Shown: positions 28,158 through 37,455, counted from the stretch's first letter. The stretch: DNA of 64,000 nucleotides from an uncultured Rhodobacter sp. (GCA_945952585.1 CAMFII010000013.1:1-64000); one strand, 5' to 3'. The notes: generated by a model not told the origin, from the letters alone. Program-made: numbers and translations.

Positions 28158-28753
28158 AGGACCTCGCGCAGGGCGGGCAGCATCGACAGGACAAGCAGGG
28201 CTGCCATCGCCCAGTTGAACAAGACCAGCCGCCGCCGATCAGTCAGGATCCTGCGCATCCCCTGCCCCATTGCCGCCCAGACGCTGACCGACGGCAGGTT
28301 CACCGCGCCAAAGACCAGCGCGACGAAACCGACCGCGCGGGCCGTCTGGTCGGGCGCATAAAGGGCGCAGGCAGACAGGGCCATGGCCCAGGCCTTCGGG
28401 TTGACCCATTGAAAGGCCGCCGCCTGCAGGAACGTCAGCGGCCGCGCCTCGGAAGGCCGCTCTTCCGGTGGGGCGGCATGGGCGATCTTCCAGGCCAGCC
28501 ACAGCATGTAAACCACCGAAACCACCGCCAGCGCCTTGCCAAGACGCGGTTCGGCCAGGAACAGGCCCGTCAGCCCCATTCCCACCAGGAACACCATGGC
28601 GGTGAACCCGATGGCGATGCCGAACATGTGCGGAACCGTCCGGCGAAAGCCGAAATTGGCCCCCGAGGCCATCAGCATCATGTTGTTCGGCCCCGGCGTG
28701 ACCGAGGTAACGAAGGCAAAAGCCAGAAGGGCGGGCAGGATCTGTATCATCAT
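28154..28753 (-). CDS. LysE-family amino acid exporter
   Basis: A 199-residue membrane protein with about six helices. The family hallmark TPGPNNMMLMASG follows the first helix, and QWVNPKAWAMALSA marks the fourth. LysE/RhtB transporters export amino acids or derivatives. Two adjacent ATG codons (28753, 28750) could start it. It is divergent from an Lrp-family regulator with a 73-base shared promoter gap, a common arrangement in which the regulator senses the exported amino acid. The substrate cannot be read from the sequence. Confidence 0.87.
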   Translation of the reverse strand: MMIQILPALLAFAFVTSVTPGPNNMMLMASGANFGFRRTVPHMFGIAIGFTAMVFLVGMGLTGLFLAEPRLGKALAVVSVVYMLWLAWKIAHAAPPEERPSEARPLTFLQAAAFQWVNPKAWAMALSACALYAPDQTARAVGFVALVFGAVNLPSVSVWAAMGQGMRRILTDRRRLVLFNWAMAALLVLSMLPALREVL

Positions 28754-28826
28754 GGGCAGGATGGTGCGGCGCGGCCGCCGCAATTTTCTTGCCTTTGTTG
28801 ATCCAATCGCCAATTCTCCGCAACAA

Positions 28827-29279
28827 ATGTCCGATCTTGACGACTTTGACCGCCGAATATTGCGCGAACTCACGCGCGATGGGCGCATGTCCAACACGGA
28901 TCTCGCCGCGCGGATCGGACTGTCGCCCTCGGCCTGCCTCCGGCGGGTGCAGGAGCTAGAGCGCAGCGGCGTCATCCGCGGCTATCGCGCCGTGCTCGAG
29001 CCATCGAAACTTGGGATCGGCTTCGTCGCCTATGTCTCCGTCGGACTGTCCCTGCACACCAAGGCCGCCCAGCAGGCGTTCGAACAGGCGGTGGCCGGCG
29101 CGCGCGAGGTGCGCGAGTGCCACAACATCACCGGGACCGTCGAATACCTGCTCAGGGTGGAAGCCGCCGATCTGGCTGCCTACAAGCATTTTCACACCGA
29201 CGTCCTGGGCACGGTGCCGGGAGTCGCCTCGCTGACGACCTATGTCGTGATCGAATCCTCGAAGGACGAGCGCGGCTAG
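28827..29279 (+). CDS. Lrp/AsnC-family transcriptional regulator
   Basis: A 150-residue Lrp-type regulator. The N-terminal HTH (LDDFDRRILRELTRDGRMSNTDLAARIGLSPSACLRRVQELE, about residues 3-44) is followed by the RAM ligand-binding domain (GFVAYVSVGLSLH ... VRECHNITGTVEYLLRVEAADL). Divergence from the LysE exporter suggests local amino-acid-responsive control. The start at 28827 gives the canonical MSDLDDFDRRIL. Further upstream the frame is open but lies in the exporter gene. Confidence 0.92.
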   Translation: MSDLDDFDRRILRELTRDGRMSNTDLAARIGLSPSACLRRVQELERSGVIRGYRAVLEPSKLGIGFVAYVSVGLSLHTKAAQQAFEQAVAGAREVRECHNITGTVEYLLRVEAADLAAYKHFHTDVLGTVPGVASLTTYVVIESSKDERG

Positions 29280-29323
29280 AAAATCCGTCTTCCGGGACCA
29301 GCAAAATCGGGATGCCGCCTCGC

Positions 29324-29352
29324 TTGTCTTGCCGGCAGCCCGCGCCTAGTCT
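29324..29352 (+). promoter_or_regulatory. probable sigma-70 promoter of metY
   Basis: TTGTCT (29324-29329) and TAGTCT (29347-29352) with an exact 17-base spacer, ending 28 bases before the metY ATG. I looked for a SAM riboswitch in this gap and found none. Confidence 0.55.
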
Positions 29353-29380
29353 CGCCCCGTTCCATTAGGAGGAGGACGCG

Positions 29381-30667
29381 ATGAGCGAGACCCTTGGCTT
29401 CGATACCCTGCAGGTCCATGCCGGCAGCCGCCCCGACCCGGCGACGGGCGCGCGGCAGGTGCCGATCTACCAGACCACGGCCTATGTGTTCCGCGATGCG
29501 GATCATGCGGCCAAACTCTTCAACCTGCAGGAAGTGGGCTACATCTACTCGCGGCTGACCAACCCGACCGTCAGCGCGCTGGCCGAGCGGGTCGCGGCGC
29601 TGGAAGGCGGTGTGGGGGCTGTCTGCTGCTCGTCCGGCCATGCGGCGCAGATCATGGCGCTTTTCCCGCTGATGCAGCCGGGCTGCAACGTGGTCGCGGC
29701 CAACAAGCTTTATGGCGGCACGATCCAGCAGCTCGGCAACACGATCCGCAAGTTCGGCTGGTCGGCCAAGTTCGTCGACTTCGATGACCTGGCTGCGGTC
29801 GAGGCGGCGGTGGACGAAAACACCCGCGCGATCTTCTGTGAATCGATCGCGAACCCCGGCGGCTACATCACCGACCTCGACGCGATCGCCAAGATCGCCA
29901 ACAAGGTCGGCCTGCCGCTGATCGTCGACAACACCTCGGCCTCGCCCTACCTCTGCAACCCGATCAAGCATGGCGCGACGCTGGTCGTCCATTCGGCGAC
30001 CAAGTACCTGACCGGAAACGGCACCGTCACCGGCGGCATCGTGGTCGACTCGGGCAAGTTCGACTGGTCGGCCTCGGGCAAGTTCCCCAGCCTCGCCGCC
30101 CCGGAACCCGCCTATCACGGGCTGAACTTCCACGCCGCGCTCGGCGGGATGGCCTTCACCTTCCACTCGATCGCCGTCGGCCTGCGCGATCTCGGCATGA
30201 CGATGAACCCGCAGGGCGCGCATTACACGCTGATGGGGATCGAGACGCTCAGCCTGCGGATGGAGCGGCATGTCGCCAACGCGAAGAAAGTCGCGGAATG
30301 GCTTGAAAAGGATAAGCGAATCGAAACAGTCACTTACGCAGGCCTGCCCTCGTCGCCCTACAACTCCCGCGTCGCCCGCATCTGCCCGAAGGGCGCCGGC
30401 GCGCTGTTCACCTTCGCGGTCAAGGGCGGCTATGACGCCTGCGTTAAGCTGATCGACTCGGTGAAGCTCTTCAGCCACGTGGCGAACCTTGGCGATGCGC
30501 GCTCGCTCATCATCCATTCGGCCTCGACCACCCACCGCCAGCTTTCGCCCGAGCAGCAGATCGCCGCGGGGGCCGGGCCGAACGTGGTCCGCGTGTCGAT
30601 CGGGATCGAGGACGCGGCCGACATCATCGCCGATCTCGATCAGGCGCTGGCCAAGGCCACGGCCTGA
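29381..30667 (+). CDS. metY: O-acetylhomoserine sulfhydrylase
   Basis: A 428-residue PLP enzyme of the Cys/Met metabolism family, at the MetY length. It makes homocysteine from O-acetylhomoserine and sulfide. Recognisable are YSRLTNPTVSALAERVAALEGG near residue 60, the PLP lysine Lys208 in HSATKYLTGNG, and C-terminal SIGIEDAADIIADLDQAL. GGAGGAGG precedes the ATG. It is a single gene between a sigma-70-type promoter and a strong terminator. Confidence 0.94.
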   Translation: MSETLGFDTLQVHAGSRPDPATGARQVPIYQTTAYVFRDADHAAKLFNLQEVGYIYSRLTNPTVSALAERVAALEGGVGAVCCSSGHAAQIMALFPLMQPGCNVVAANKLYGGTIQQLGNTIRKFGWSAKFVDFDDLAAVEAAVDENTRAIFCESIANPGGYITDLDAIAKIANKVGLPLIVDNTSASPYLCNPIKHGATLVVHSATKYLTGNGTVTGGIVVDSGKFDWSASGKFPSLAAPEPAYHGLNFHAALGGMAFTFHSIAVGLRDLGMTMNPQGAHYTLMGIETLSLRMERHVANAKKVAEWLEKDKRIETVTYAGLPSSPYNSRVARICPKGAGALFTFAVKGGYDACVKLIDSVKLFSHVANLGDARSLIIHSASTTHRQLSPEQQIAAGAGPNVVRVSIGIEDAADIIADLDQALAKATA

Positions 30668-30686
30668 TCGCATCAGCCGGAAGAAG

Positions 30687-30718
30687 GGGGCGCCCCGGTT
30701 CGCCGGGGCGCCCCTTTT
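30687..30718 (+). terminator. strong rho-independent terminator of metY
   Basis: A perfect 12-bp stem (GGGGCGCCCCGG / CCGGGGCGCCCC) with a TTCG tetraloop is followed by TTTT, 20 bases after the metY stop. It may also limit read-through from the convergent SIMPL gene, but its T-run favours the plus strand. Confidence 0.92.
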
Positions 30719-30721
30719 CAA

Positions 30722-31414
30722 TCAGTCCGCAAGGCTGAAGACGATCGTCACACTCGCCGTCGTCGCCACTTCGCCGGCGGCGACCGGAACGGCCGGAGCA
30801 GCGGCGGCGTCCATGCGGAACATCGGCATCGGGCCACCCGGATTGCCGCCCTCGGTGATCGAGATCACCGGGCCGAGCTTCAGCCCAGCCGCCTCGGTCA
30901 GGAGCTTTGCCCGCGCCATGGCATCGGCCACCGCCGCCTTGCGGGCCTCGTCCAGCGCCGGCTTCGGATCGGACAGGCCGAAGGACACGCCATTGAAGGT
31001 GTTCGCCCCGTCGATCACGGCCTTGTCCAGAACCGCGCCAAGCGTGTCGATGGCGCGAACCCGCACCGTCAGCATGTTCGAGGCGACGTAGCCGACAATC
31101 CGGGGCTGCGTTTCGCCCTCTGGCTGCTGCCAGTCAGGGTTCAGCGACAGGCCTGACGTCTGCAGGTCGCGCTCCTCGATGCCGGCGCCACGCAGGCGCT
31201 CTAGCACCAGCCCCAACTGCACGCTGTTGGCCGCCATGGCCTCGGCCGCGGTCTTGGCCTGCGTCGTCACGCCCAGGCTGACTGTTGCCATATCCGGCGC
31301 GCCAGAGACCTGTCCTTCACCGGTTACGGTGATGCGGCCGCCGTCATGGGCAAGCGCGGCGATGGGCGAAGTTGCAATAATCAGTGCCGCAAGGGCGGCT
31401 TTGAACGGCCTCAT
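30722..31414 (-). CDS. SIMPL-domain (DUF541) periplasmic protein
   Basis: A 230-residue protein: signal peptide (residues 1-22, ending SPIAALA), then a SIMPL domain (ITVTGEGQVSGAPDMATVSLGV at its start, DLQTSGLSLNPDW, VGYVASNMLTVRVR, VSFGLSDP). The family (BP26/YggE-like) is periplasmic, can form ring oligomers and is linked to oxidative or heat stress in some species. The exact role is unknown. AAAGGAG six bases before the ATG at 31414 fixes the start. The stop lies four bases after the metY terminator. Confidence 0.88.
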   Translation of the reverse strand: MRPFKAALAALIIATSPIAALAHDGGRITVTGEGQVSGAPDMATVSLGVTTQAKTAAEAMAANSVQLGLVLERLRGAGIEERDLQTSGLSLNPDWQQPEGETQPRIVGYVASNMLTVRVRAIDTLGAVLDKAVIDGANTFNGVSFGLSDPKPALDEARKAAVADAMARAKLLTEAAGLKLGPVISITEGGNPGGPMPMFRMDAAAAPAVPVAAGEVATTASVTIVFSLAD

Positions 31415-31576
31415 TGGTATCTCCTTTGACATTATGCGACATTTTCCCGCTGCTGCGGGCAGTTCAAGTCCCGGATGGGGCCTTTTCCTTTCATTTGGCG
31501 GAAACCTGCTGTAGGGAAAGTGCAGATGCCGCCGCCGACTCCCGCTCGGCGGTCCTCCCGTGCTAAACCGGCCGCC

Positions 31577-34414
31577 ATGAAGCCCGCATTCGCTCTCAAC
31601 ATTACCGACGACCGTATCAGCCTTCTGCACCGGACTTCCAGCGGCTGGCTGGAGGTGGGCGGGGTCGGGCTGGACAGCGCCGAGATCGGCGAAACGATCA
31701 GCTATCTTCGCAGCACGGCGCAGACGCTCGATCCGCGCGGATTGACCTGCAAGGTCGTCATCCCGAATTCGCAGATCCTCTACCTATCCGTCGAGGCCCC
31801 CGGTCCCGATGCCGCCAGCCGTCGGGCGCAGATCCGTGCCGGGCTGGAAGGGCGGACGCCCTATGCCGTCGACGATCTGGTGTTCGACTGGTGGGGCAAG
31901 GGCGACACGGTGCAGGTTGCCGTCGTCGCGCGCGAGACCCTGGACGAGGCAGAGGCCTTTGCCGTCGCGCAAAAGCTGAACCCGATGTCCTTCGTCGCCA
32001 TCCCGCCGACCAGCGAGTTCGGCGGGGAGCCGTGGTTCGGACTGACCGCCTTCGCGCCAACGCTGCTGGGGCCGGGCGAGAAGATCGAGCGCGATCAGGA
32101 CCCCGTTCACATCGTCGGCCGCGCCACGATCCCGCAGCCGGCCCCCGAACCTGTCCAGACCGCCATTCCGGAGGAACCCGTCGAAGCGGTGATGCCGGAC
32201 GAGGAAGCGGACGAGCCGATGATCCCCGCTGCCGAGGATCAGCCGGCAGCCGAACCCGATCCCGAACCCGAGGCGCCGTTCTCCGAGGTCGAGGACTCCT
32301 TTGAGGAGGTCGAGGTCCTGCCAGCCGTCACGGCGACCGAAATCGTCGAGCCGCCGCTGGATGCCCTGCCCGAGCCCCCCGTCGAGGTTGCGGCCGAAGC
32401 GGAACCCGCTCTGGCCGTGACCGACCAGAAGGCGATGAAGCGCGCCGCAGCCGCAGCCGTGCGGAACGCGCGTGCCGCCGCCCGGGCCGAGCCGCCACGC
32501 GTTCCGCCTGCGCCCCCGCGTGCGCCGGCGATCGGGCCTGCGACCCGTCCGGCGGCCAAGGCGACGCGCCCGGCGGCCGAGGCGATCTCGCCGCTTGAGC
32601 AGGTGACGGCCACCGTCAAGGCCCGGGGTGAGTCCGGCAAGACCAAGGCCGCCGGTGCGATGGTCACCGCGCAGACGATCGCCGTGCCGAAAGAACGCCG
32701 TCACGCCCCTGCGCCCGAGGCAACGCCTGCTCTTGCGCCGCAGCCGCGGTCCGACGGTCAGGTCGAGGCCGAAGCCATGACCGTGTTCGGGGCGCGTCGC
32801 GGCAACACGCGGGGCAAACCGAAATATCTCGGCCTGATCCTGACGGCGATCCTGCTGGCCTTCCTGGCCGCAGTCGCGGCCTGGTCGTCGATCTATCTCG
32901 CCTTGTGGATCAATCCGGATGCGCCGCGCGTCGAGACCGCGGACGCAACGGGCGACGCTGCCGCACCCCCTGCCACGGAGCCTGGGACCGGCCAGGCCGT
33001 TGCGGACGGGACGGCCGTCGATGCAACAACCGATCAGGCTGCAACCGACCTCCCCTCAGCCGAGGACGAGGCGCTCGCCGACGGCGAGGACATCGGCCCC
33101 GCGACGGAGCAGGTGCCTGCCGATGCCGCTGCGACCGACGCTGCAGCGGCAGGTGATGCCGCCCCGGCGGACGAGGTCGCTGCCGCTCCGGCGGACGAGG
33201 TCGCTGCCGCTCCGACGGACGAGGTCGCTGCGGCGGTTCCAGCGGATGCTGCGACCGTCGGCACTGACACCGCCCGCAATCCCGGCGACGAGCCGCAGGA
33301 CGAGATCTTCCTGTCCACCGCTGCCCCGGCGCCGGCCACGTCGGATGCCATCGCCCTCGCCGCGCCGCCCACCTCGCCGGACGTGCTTCCGCCGGCCCAG
33401 CCGGATCCGCCGCCATTCGGCACGACCTACCAGTTTGACGCCGCCGGCCGGATCATTCCGACCAAGGACGGGATCATCACCCCCGAGGGAGTGATGCTTG
33501 TTGCCGGCAAGCCGCCCATCGTGCCGCCACAGCGCCCCGCAATCGCCGCATCAGCGGCTGCGCCGGCCGCCGCGACCGATGCCCTATCCGACCTGCCTGC
33601 GACTGCGACGGAAGCGGCTGCACCGGCGCAGGTCGTCGATCCGGCCCTTGCCAAGCTGAAGCCAAAACTGCGGCCCGAGGGGCTGGTTCCCCCCAAGACG
33701 GCCGGACAGGACGACGACGGTGCTGCCCTGCCGGCCACGACAGATACCCGCATGGCCAGCCTGCATCCGCGAGCCCGCCCGGCATCGGTCTTTGCCGCGA
33801 ACAATGCCGCGCTTGAGGCCGAGAAGACTTCGGCCGCGAGCGACGCCTCGCTGGTGACGGCTGCGCTTGAAGATGGCAGCAGCCCGCTGGCTGTGGCCGT
33901 GTCGCGCAAACCGGCGCCGCGTCCCTTGGTGACCGATTCCTCGATCGAGAATGCCGTGGCCGAGGCGGCTACCATGACGGTTGCCCTGCCGGAGCCGAAG
34001 CCTGCGGCGGAACCGACCCTGGCGCTGGCCCTGCCGGAGCCCGAGCCTGAGCCGGTCGCCCAACCTGCACCGAAAGCCGGCAAAAAGGCCGCAGCCGCCC
34101 CCTCCGACGACGCAACGGCCGTCGAGTCGGACGAGGCCGACGCCAAGGAGGCGGCGCCCAACCTGCCGACAAAGGCCAACGTGGCCAAGAAGGCCACGTT
34201 CGCCAACGCCATCAACCTGTCGAAGACCAACCTGATCGGCGTCTACGGAACCCCGTCGAACCGCTATGCCCTCGTACGCCAGTCCACGGGCCGCTTCGTG
34301 AAGGTCGAAGTGGGCGACAGGCTTGATGGCGGCCAGGTCGCCGCGATCACGCAGAGCGAGCTGCGCTACGTCAAGAACGGCCAGACCGTGACCCTGTCGA
34401 TGCCGCGCGGCTGA
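31577..34414 (+). CDS. trans-membrane protein with PilM/GspL-like and PilP/GspC-like ends
   Basis: A 945-residue protein that I do not recognise as a named gene. Residues 1-170 look like the first half of an actin-like PilM/GspL cytoplasmic domain (FALNITDDRISLLHR, then KVVIPNSQILYLSVEAPG, PYAVDDLVFDW, VAVVARETLDEAEAFA). About 250 residues rich in Ala, Pro and Glu follow, then one membrane helix (about residues 416-440). A long periplasmic Ala/Pro/Asp-rich region with three ADEVAAAP repeats comes next. The last 80 residues (ANAINLSKTNLIGVYGTPSN, VKVEVGDRLDGGQVAAI, YVKNGQTVTLSMP) read like the homology region of GspC or PilP. An alternative start is 31526. No other pilus or secretion gene is nearby. 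The domain calls are by eye. Confidence 0.65.
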   Translation: MKPAFALNITDDRISLLHRTSSGWLEVGGVGLDSAEIGETISYLRSTAQTLDPRGLTCKVVIPNSQILYLSVEAPGPDAASRRAQIRAGLEGRTPYAVDDLVFDWWGKGDTVQVAVVARETLDEAEAFAVAQKLNPMSFVAIPPTSEFGGEPWFGLTAFAPTLLGPGEKIERDQDPVHIVGRATIPQPAPEPVQTAIPEEPVEAVMPDEEADEPMIPAAEDQPAAEPDPEPEAPFSEVEDSFEEVEVLPAVTATEIVEPPLDALPEPPVEVAAEAEPALAVTDQKAMKRAAAAAVRNARAAARAEPPRVPPAPPRAPAIGPATRPAAKATRPAAEAISPLEQVTATVKARGESGKTKAAGAMVTAQTIAVPKERRHAPAPEATPALAPQPRSDGQVEAEAMTVFGARRGNTRGKPKYLGLILTAILLAFLAAVAAWSSIYLALWINPDAPRVETADATGDAAAPPATEPGTGQAVADGTAVDATTDQAATDLPSAEDEALADGEDIGPATEQVPADAAATDAAAAGDAAPADEVAAAPADEVAAAPTDEVAAAVPADAATVGTDTARNPGDEPQDEIFLSTAAPAPATSDAIALAAPPTSPDVLPPAQPDPPPFGTTYQFDAAGRIIPTKDGIITPEGVMLVAGKPPIVPPQRPAIAASAAAPAAATDALSDLPATATEAAAPAQVVDPALAKLKPKLRPEGLVPPKTAGQDDDGAALPATTDTRMASLHPRARPASVFAANNAALEAEKTSAASDASLVTAALEDGSSPLAVAVSRKPAPRPLVTDSSIENAVAEAATMTVALPEPKPAAEPTLALALPEPEPEPVAQPAPKAGKKAAAAPSDDATAVESDEADAKEAAPNLPTKANVAKKATFANAINLSKTNLIGVYGTPSNRYALVRQSTGRFVKVEVGDRLDGGQVAAITQSELRYVKNGQTVTLSMPRG
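33167..33238 (+). repeat. three tandem 24-bp repeats inside coding sequence
   Basis: Units at 33167-33190, 33191-33214 and 33215-33238, starting GCGGACGAGGTCGCTG. The first two are identical and the third has a few changes. They encode three ADEVAAAP-type octapeptides in the periplasmic linker, suggesting recent slippage or unequal crossover in a length-tolerant spacer. Confidence 0.9.
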
Positions 34415-34490
34415 AACGGTCTTTCGCATCCCCGGCTGACGTGAAAGGCTGACCCCGGTCCGGCAAGGATCAGGCCGCAGCGGGTATCCG

Positions 34491-36359
34491 ATGGAACTTT
34501 TCATCATTCATGCCAGCATCTATCTGGCTGCAGCCGTGCTGCTGGTGCCCCTTTCCGTGCGACTTGGCCTTGGGTCGGTCCTTGGATTTCTGTCCGCTGG
34601 CATCGTGATCGGGCCGGTTCTGGGCCTGGCAGGGTCCGAGACCGGCGAGATCCAGCACTTTGCCGAATTCGGCGTGGTCATGCTGCTGTTCGTCATCGGG
34701 CTGGAACTCGAGCCGCGCGCGCTTTGGGACATGCGCCAAAGGCTCATCGGGCTCGGCGGCCTGCAGGTAGCGCTGAGCAGCCTCGCGATCGCGGCACTGG
34801 CTATGCTGCTGGGGCTTGGCTGGCCGGCGGCGCTGACCGTCGGCATGGCCCTGTCGCTGTCCTCGACGGCAATCGTGCTCCAGACCCTGACGGAGAAGAA
34901 CCTGCTCCGCAGTCCGGGCGGCCGTTCGGTCTTTGCCGTCCTGCTGACGCAGGATTTGGCTGTGGTGCCGATCCTCGCGCTGGTTCCGCTTCTGGCCGGG
35001 ATTGGTGGTCTTCCGCCAGTGGTGCCCGAGGCCGGCGATGCGGCAATGCCCGAGATTGCAACCCTGATCGACGCGCTTCCGGGCTGGGCAGCCACACTCG
35101 TGACGCTTGCGGTCGTGGCTGCCATCGTGCTCGGCGGGCATTTCCTGTCGCGGCCGGTCTTCCGCTTTGTCCATGCCTCGCACCTGCCCGAAATGTCGAC
35201 CTTCATCTCGCTGCTGATCGTGATGGGCATTGCCCTTGCCATGACGGCGGTGGGTCTTTCGCCTGCGCTTGGCACCTTCCTTGCCGGCGTCGTTCTGGCG
35301 AGTTCCGAGTTCCGCCATCAGATCGAGGTCGACATCCAGCCTTTCAAAGGCCTGTTGATGGGCATCTTCTTCATGACCGTCGGGGCGCAGATCGACCTCG
35401 GTACGCTGGCGGACAACTTTGTCCTCGTGGTGGGCCTCACGCTCGCGGTGATCGCGATCAAGGTCGCCGTGCTTTATGGTCTTGGGCTGGTCTTCGGGCT
35501 GCGGCGGGGGGATGTCTGGCTCTTCGCGCTCGGGCTGGCACAGGCGGGTGAATTCGCTTTCCTTCTGACCGGCTTTGCCAACCGGCAGCGGTTGCTGAGC
35601 GATCCGCAGTCACAGATCCTGCTTCTGGTGATCGCATTGACCATGGTGCTGACGCCGCTGCTTTTCCTGCTGCAGGGCCGGATCAGCGCCCGCGCGGCCC
35701 GCGACGCGGCAGAGCGCGACCCCGACCGCATCGAGGAGCGCGGCCGGGTCATCATCGCCGGGATCGGACGGTTCGGGCAGGTGGTGAACCGCCTGGTGCG
35801 CACCAGTGGGCTCGAGACGGTCGTGCTTGACGCCGACATCGCCACGATCGAGCTGATGCGGCGCTTCGGAGTGAAGGGCTATTTCGGCGATCCCGCACGT
35901 ACCGAACTGCTCGAGGCCGCGGGCCTGGCAACGGCCGAGGTGCTGGTCGTTGCCGTCGATACGCGCGAGGCCGCGACGCAGATCGTCAGGCATGCCCGCA
36001 AGGTCCGGCCCGATCTGCACATCGTCGCCCGCGCCCGCGACCGAGTGCATGTCTACGAGCTGTTCCAGGCGGGCGCGAACGACATCGTGCGCGAAACCTT
36101 CGACTCGTCCGTGAGGGCCGGGCGCTATGTTCTGGAAAACATGGGCTTTACCGAATACGAGGCGGCAAAGCTTTCGCAGACCTACTACAAGGTCGACCGC
36201 GCCGCGATGCGCGACCTGGCCCAGCTCTGGGTCCCGGGCCAACCTGTGCATCTGAACGAAGCCTATGTCGCCCGTGCCAAACAGCTTGACCGCGACCTTG
36301 AGACGGCCCTGATCGAAGAGCTGGATGAGAACCGCCGAAACAGCGACGCTGCCGAATAG
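34491..36359 (+). CDS. Kef-type potassium/proton antiporter
   Basis: A 622-residue CPA2 transporter. About twelve membrane helices (residues 1-385) include VMLLFVIGLELEPRALWDMR and the ion-path LSLSSTAIVLQTL and LTQDLAVVPIL segments. An RCK/TrkA-N domain starts near 415 (VIIAGIGRFGQVVNRLV, acidic VLDAD ending the second strand). KefB/KefC proteins release K+ and are gated by glutathione conjugates. The separate KefF/G subunit is absent, so a general monovalent cation antiporter is equally possible. It converges on cobT with a one-base gap. Confidence 0.87.
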   Translation: MELFIIHASIYLAAAVLLVPLSVRLGLGSVLGFLSAGIVIGPVLGLAGSETGEIQHFAEFGVVMLLFVIGLELEPRALWDMRQRLIGLGGLQVALSSLAIAALAMLLGLGWPAALTVGMALSLSSTAIVLQTLTEKNLLRSPGGRSVFAVLLTQDLAVVPILALVPLLAGIGGLPPVVPEAGDAAMPEIATLIDALPGWAATLVTLAVVAAIVLGGHFLSRPVFRFVHASHLPEMSTFISLLIVMGIALAMTAVGLSPALGTFLAGVVLASSEFRHQIEVDIQPFKGLLMGIFFMTVGAQIDLGTLADNFVLVVGLTLAVIAIKVAVLYGLGLVFGLRRGDVWLFALGLAQAGEFAFLLTGFANRQRLLSDPQSQILLLVIALTMVLTPLLFLLQGRISARAARDAAERDPDRIEERGRVIIAGIGRFGQVVNRLVRTSGLETVVLDADIATIELMRRFGVKGYFGDPARTELLEAAGLATAEVLVVAVDTREAATQIVRHARKVRPDLHIVARARDRVHVYELFQAGANDIVRETFDSSVRAGRYVLENMGFTEYEAAKLSQTYYKVDRAAMRDLAQLWVPGQPVHLNEAYVARAKQLDRDLETALIEELDENRRNSDAAE

Positions 36360-36360
36360 G

Positions 36361-37389
36361 TCAGCCGCCCGAAACGCCCGCCTCGGCAAAGGTCGCCATG
36401 CCGGAATGGCAGGCAATCGCGCCTTTCAGCACCCCGATCGCCAGCGCGGCACCCGAGCCCTCGCCAAGGCGCAGCCCGAGGCTCAGCAGCGGGGCCTTGC
36501 CGAGGGCTGCGATGAGCTTTTGGTGCGCCTGCTCGGCGCTTGCATGGCCGGCAACTGTGTGGTCCAGCGCCCCCGGCGCCGCCCGCTCCAGCACCGCCGC
36601 CGAGGCCGTGCAGATGAAGCCGTCGAGAATGACCGGGATCCGCTCTTCCCGCGCCCGGGCGATGGCGCCGGCCATTGCCGCCAGTTCGCGCCCGCCAAGG
36701 CGGCGCAGGACCTCGAGAGGGTCGCCAAGCGCCTCGCGATGCAGGGTCAGCCCTTCCTCGACCACCCGGGTCTTGAGCGACAGACCCTTGTCGTTGAGGC
36801 CGGTGCCCCGACCGGTCCAGTCCGCCGCGCTACCGCCGAAAAGTGCGCAGGCCAGTGCCGCGGCGGGGGTGGTGTTGCCGATGCCCATCTCGCCGGTGAC
36901 CAGCAGGTCGGCCGAGGGATCGACCGCTTCCCAGCCCGCAGCCAACGCCCCGACCATTTCGGCCTCGGTCATCGCCGGGCCGGCGGTGAAATCCTGCGTC
37001 GGGTGGTCAAGGTCCAGCGCAACGACCGACATAGTCGCCCCGAAAGCCTTGGACAGCTGGTTGATCGCCGCCCCGCCCGCCTGGAAGTTCGCCACCATCT
37101 GCACCGTGACCTCGGGCGGGAAGGCCGAGACGCCGCGCGCCGCGACGCCGTGATTGCCGGCGAAGATCACGACCTGCGGGCGCTCCAACGCCGGACGGGC
37201 GGTGCCGCGCCAGCCGGCATACCAGATGGCGAGGTCTTCCAGCCGCCCAAGGGCGCCCGGCGGCTTCGTGAGCTGGCCGTTCCGATCCTGCGCGCCGGCG
37301 ATGGCCGCGGCATCAGGCCCCGGCAAGGTGCTCAGTCGATTGCGGAATTCGGCTATGCTCGAAAATGGCGCGGGCATGGAGGACCTCAT
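36361..37389 (-). CDS. cobT: nicotinate-nucleotide-dimethylbenzimidazole phosphoribosyltransferase
   Basis: A 342-residue CobT (CobU in the aerobic nomenclature) that makes alpha-ribazole phosphate for the cobalamin lower ligand. Recognisable are [20 protein letters not shown] near residue 107, [14 protein letters not shown] near 205, and the C-terminal [13 protein letters not shown] that contains the catalytic glutamate. ATG at 37389 has AAGG upstream; an ATG four codons later is possible. It is divergent from cobS across 66 bases. No cobalamin riboswitch fits in that gap. Confidence 0.92.
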   Translation of the reverse strand: MRSSMPAPFSSIAEFRNRLSTLPGPDAAAIAGAQDRNGQLTKPPGALGRLEDLAIWYAGWRGTARPALERPQVVIFAGNHGVAARGVSAFPPEVTVQMVANFQAGGAAINQLSKAFGATMSVVALDLDHPTQDFTAGPAMTEAEMVGALAAGWEAVDPSADLLVTGEMGIGNTTPAAALACALFGGSAADWTGRGTGLNDKGLSLKTRVVEEGLTLHREALGDPLEVLRRLGGRELAAMAGAIARAREERIPVILDGFICTASAAVLERAAPGALDHTVAGHASAEQAHQKLIAALGKAPLLSLGLRLGEGSGAALAIGVLKGAIACHSGMATFAEAGVSGG

Positions 37390-37455
37390 GGATTGCCTTG
37401 CGCGCCTTGGTTAGCGATAAGCCCGGGCAAGGGCCAGCACGGAAAGGGCATTGCG

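Noticed and set aside
29280-29380. SAM riboswitch upstream of metY
   Set aside because: The 101-base leader lacks SAM-II or other SAM riboswitch core sequences; only a sigma-70-like promoter is visible.
32910-34507. Several long minus-strand open frames opposite the trans-envelope protein gene
   Set aside because: They arise from the Ala/Pro-rich codons of the plus-strand gene and have no start signals or domains.
37390-37455. Cobalamin riboswitch between cobT and cobS
   Set aside because: The gap is only 66 bases, too short for the fold, and no B12-box sequence is seen.
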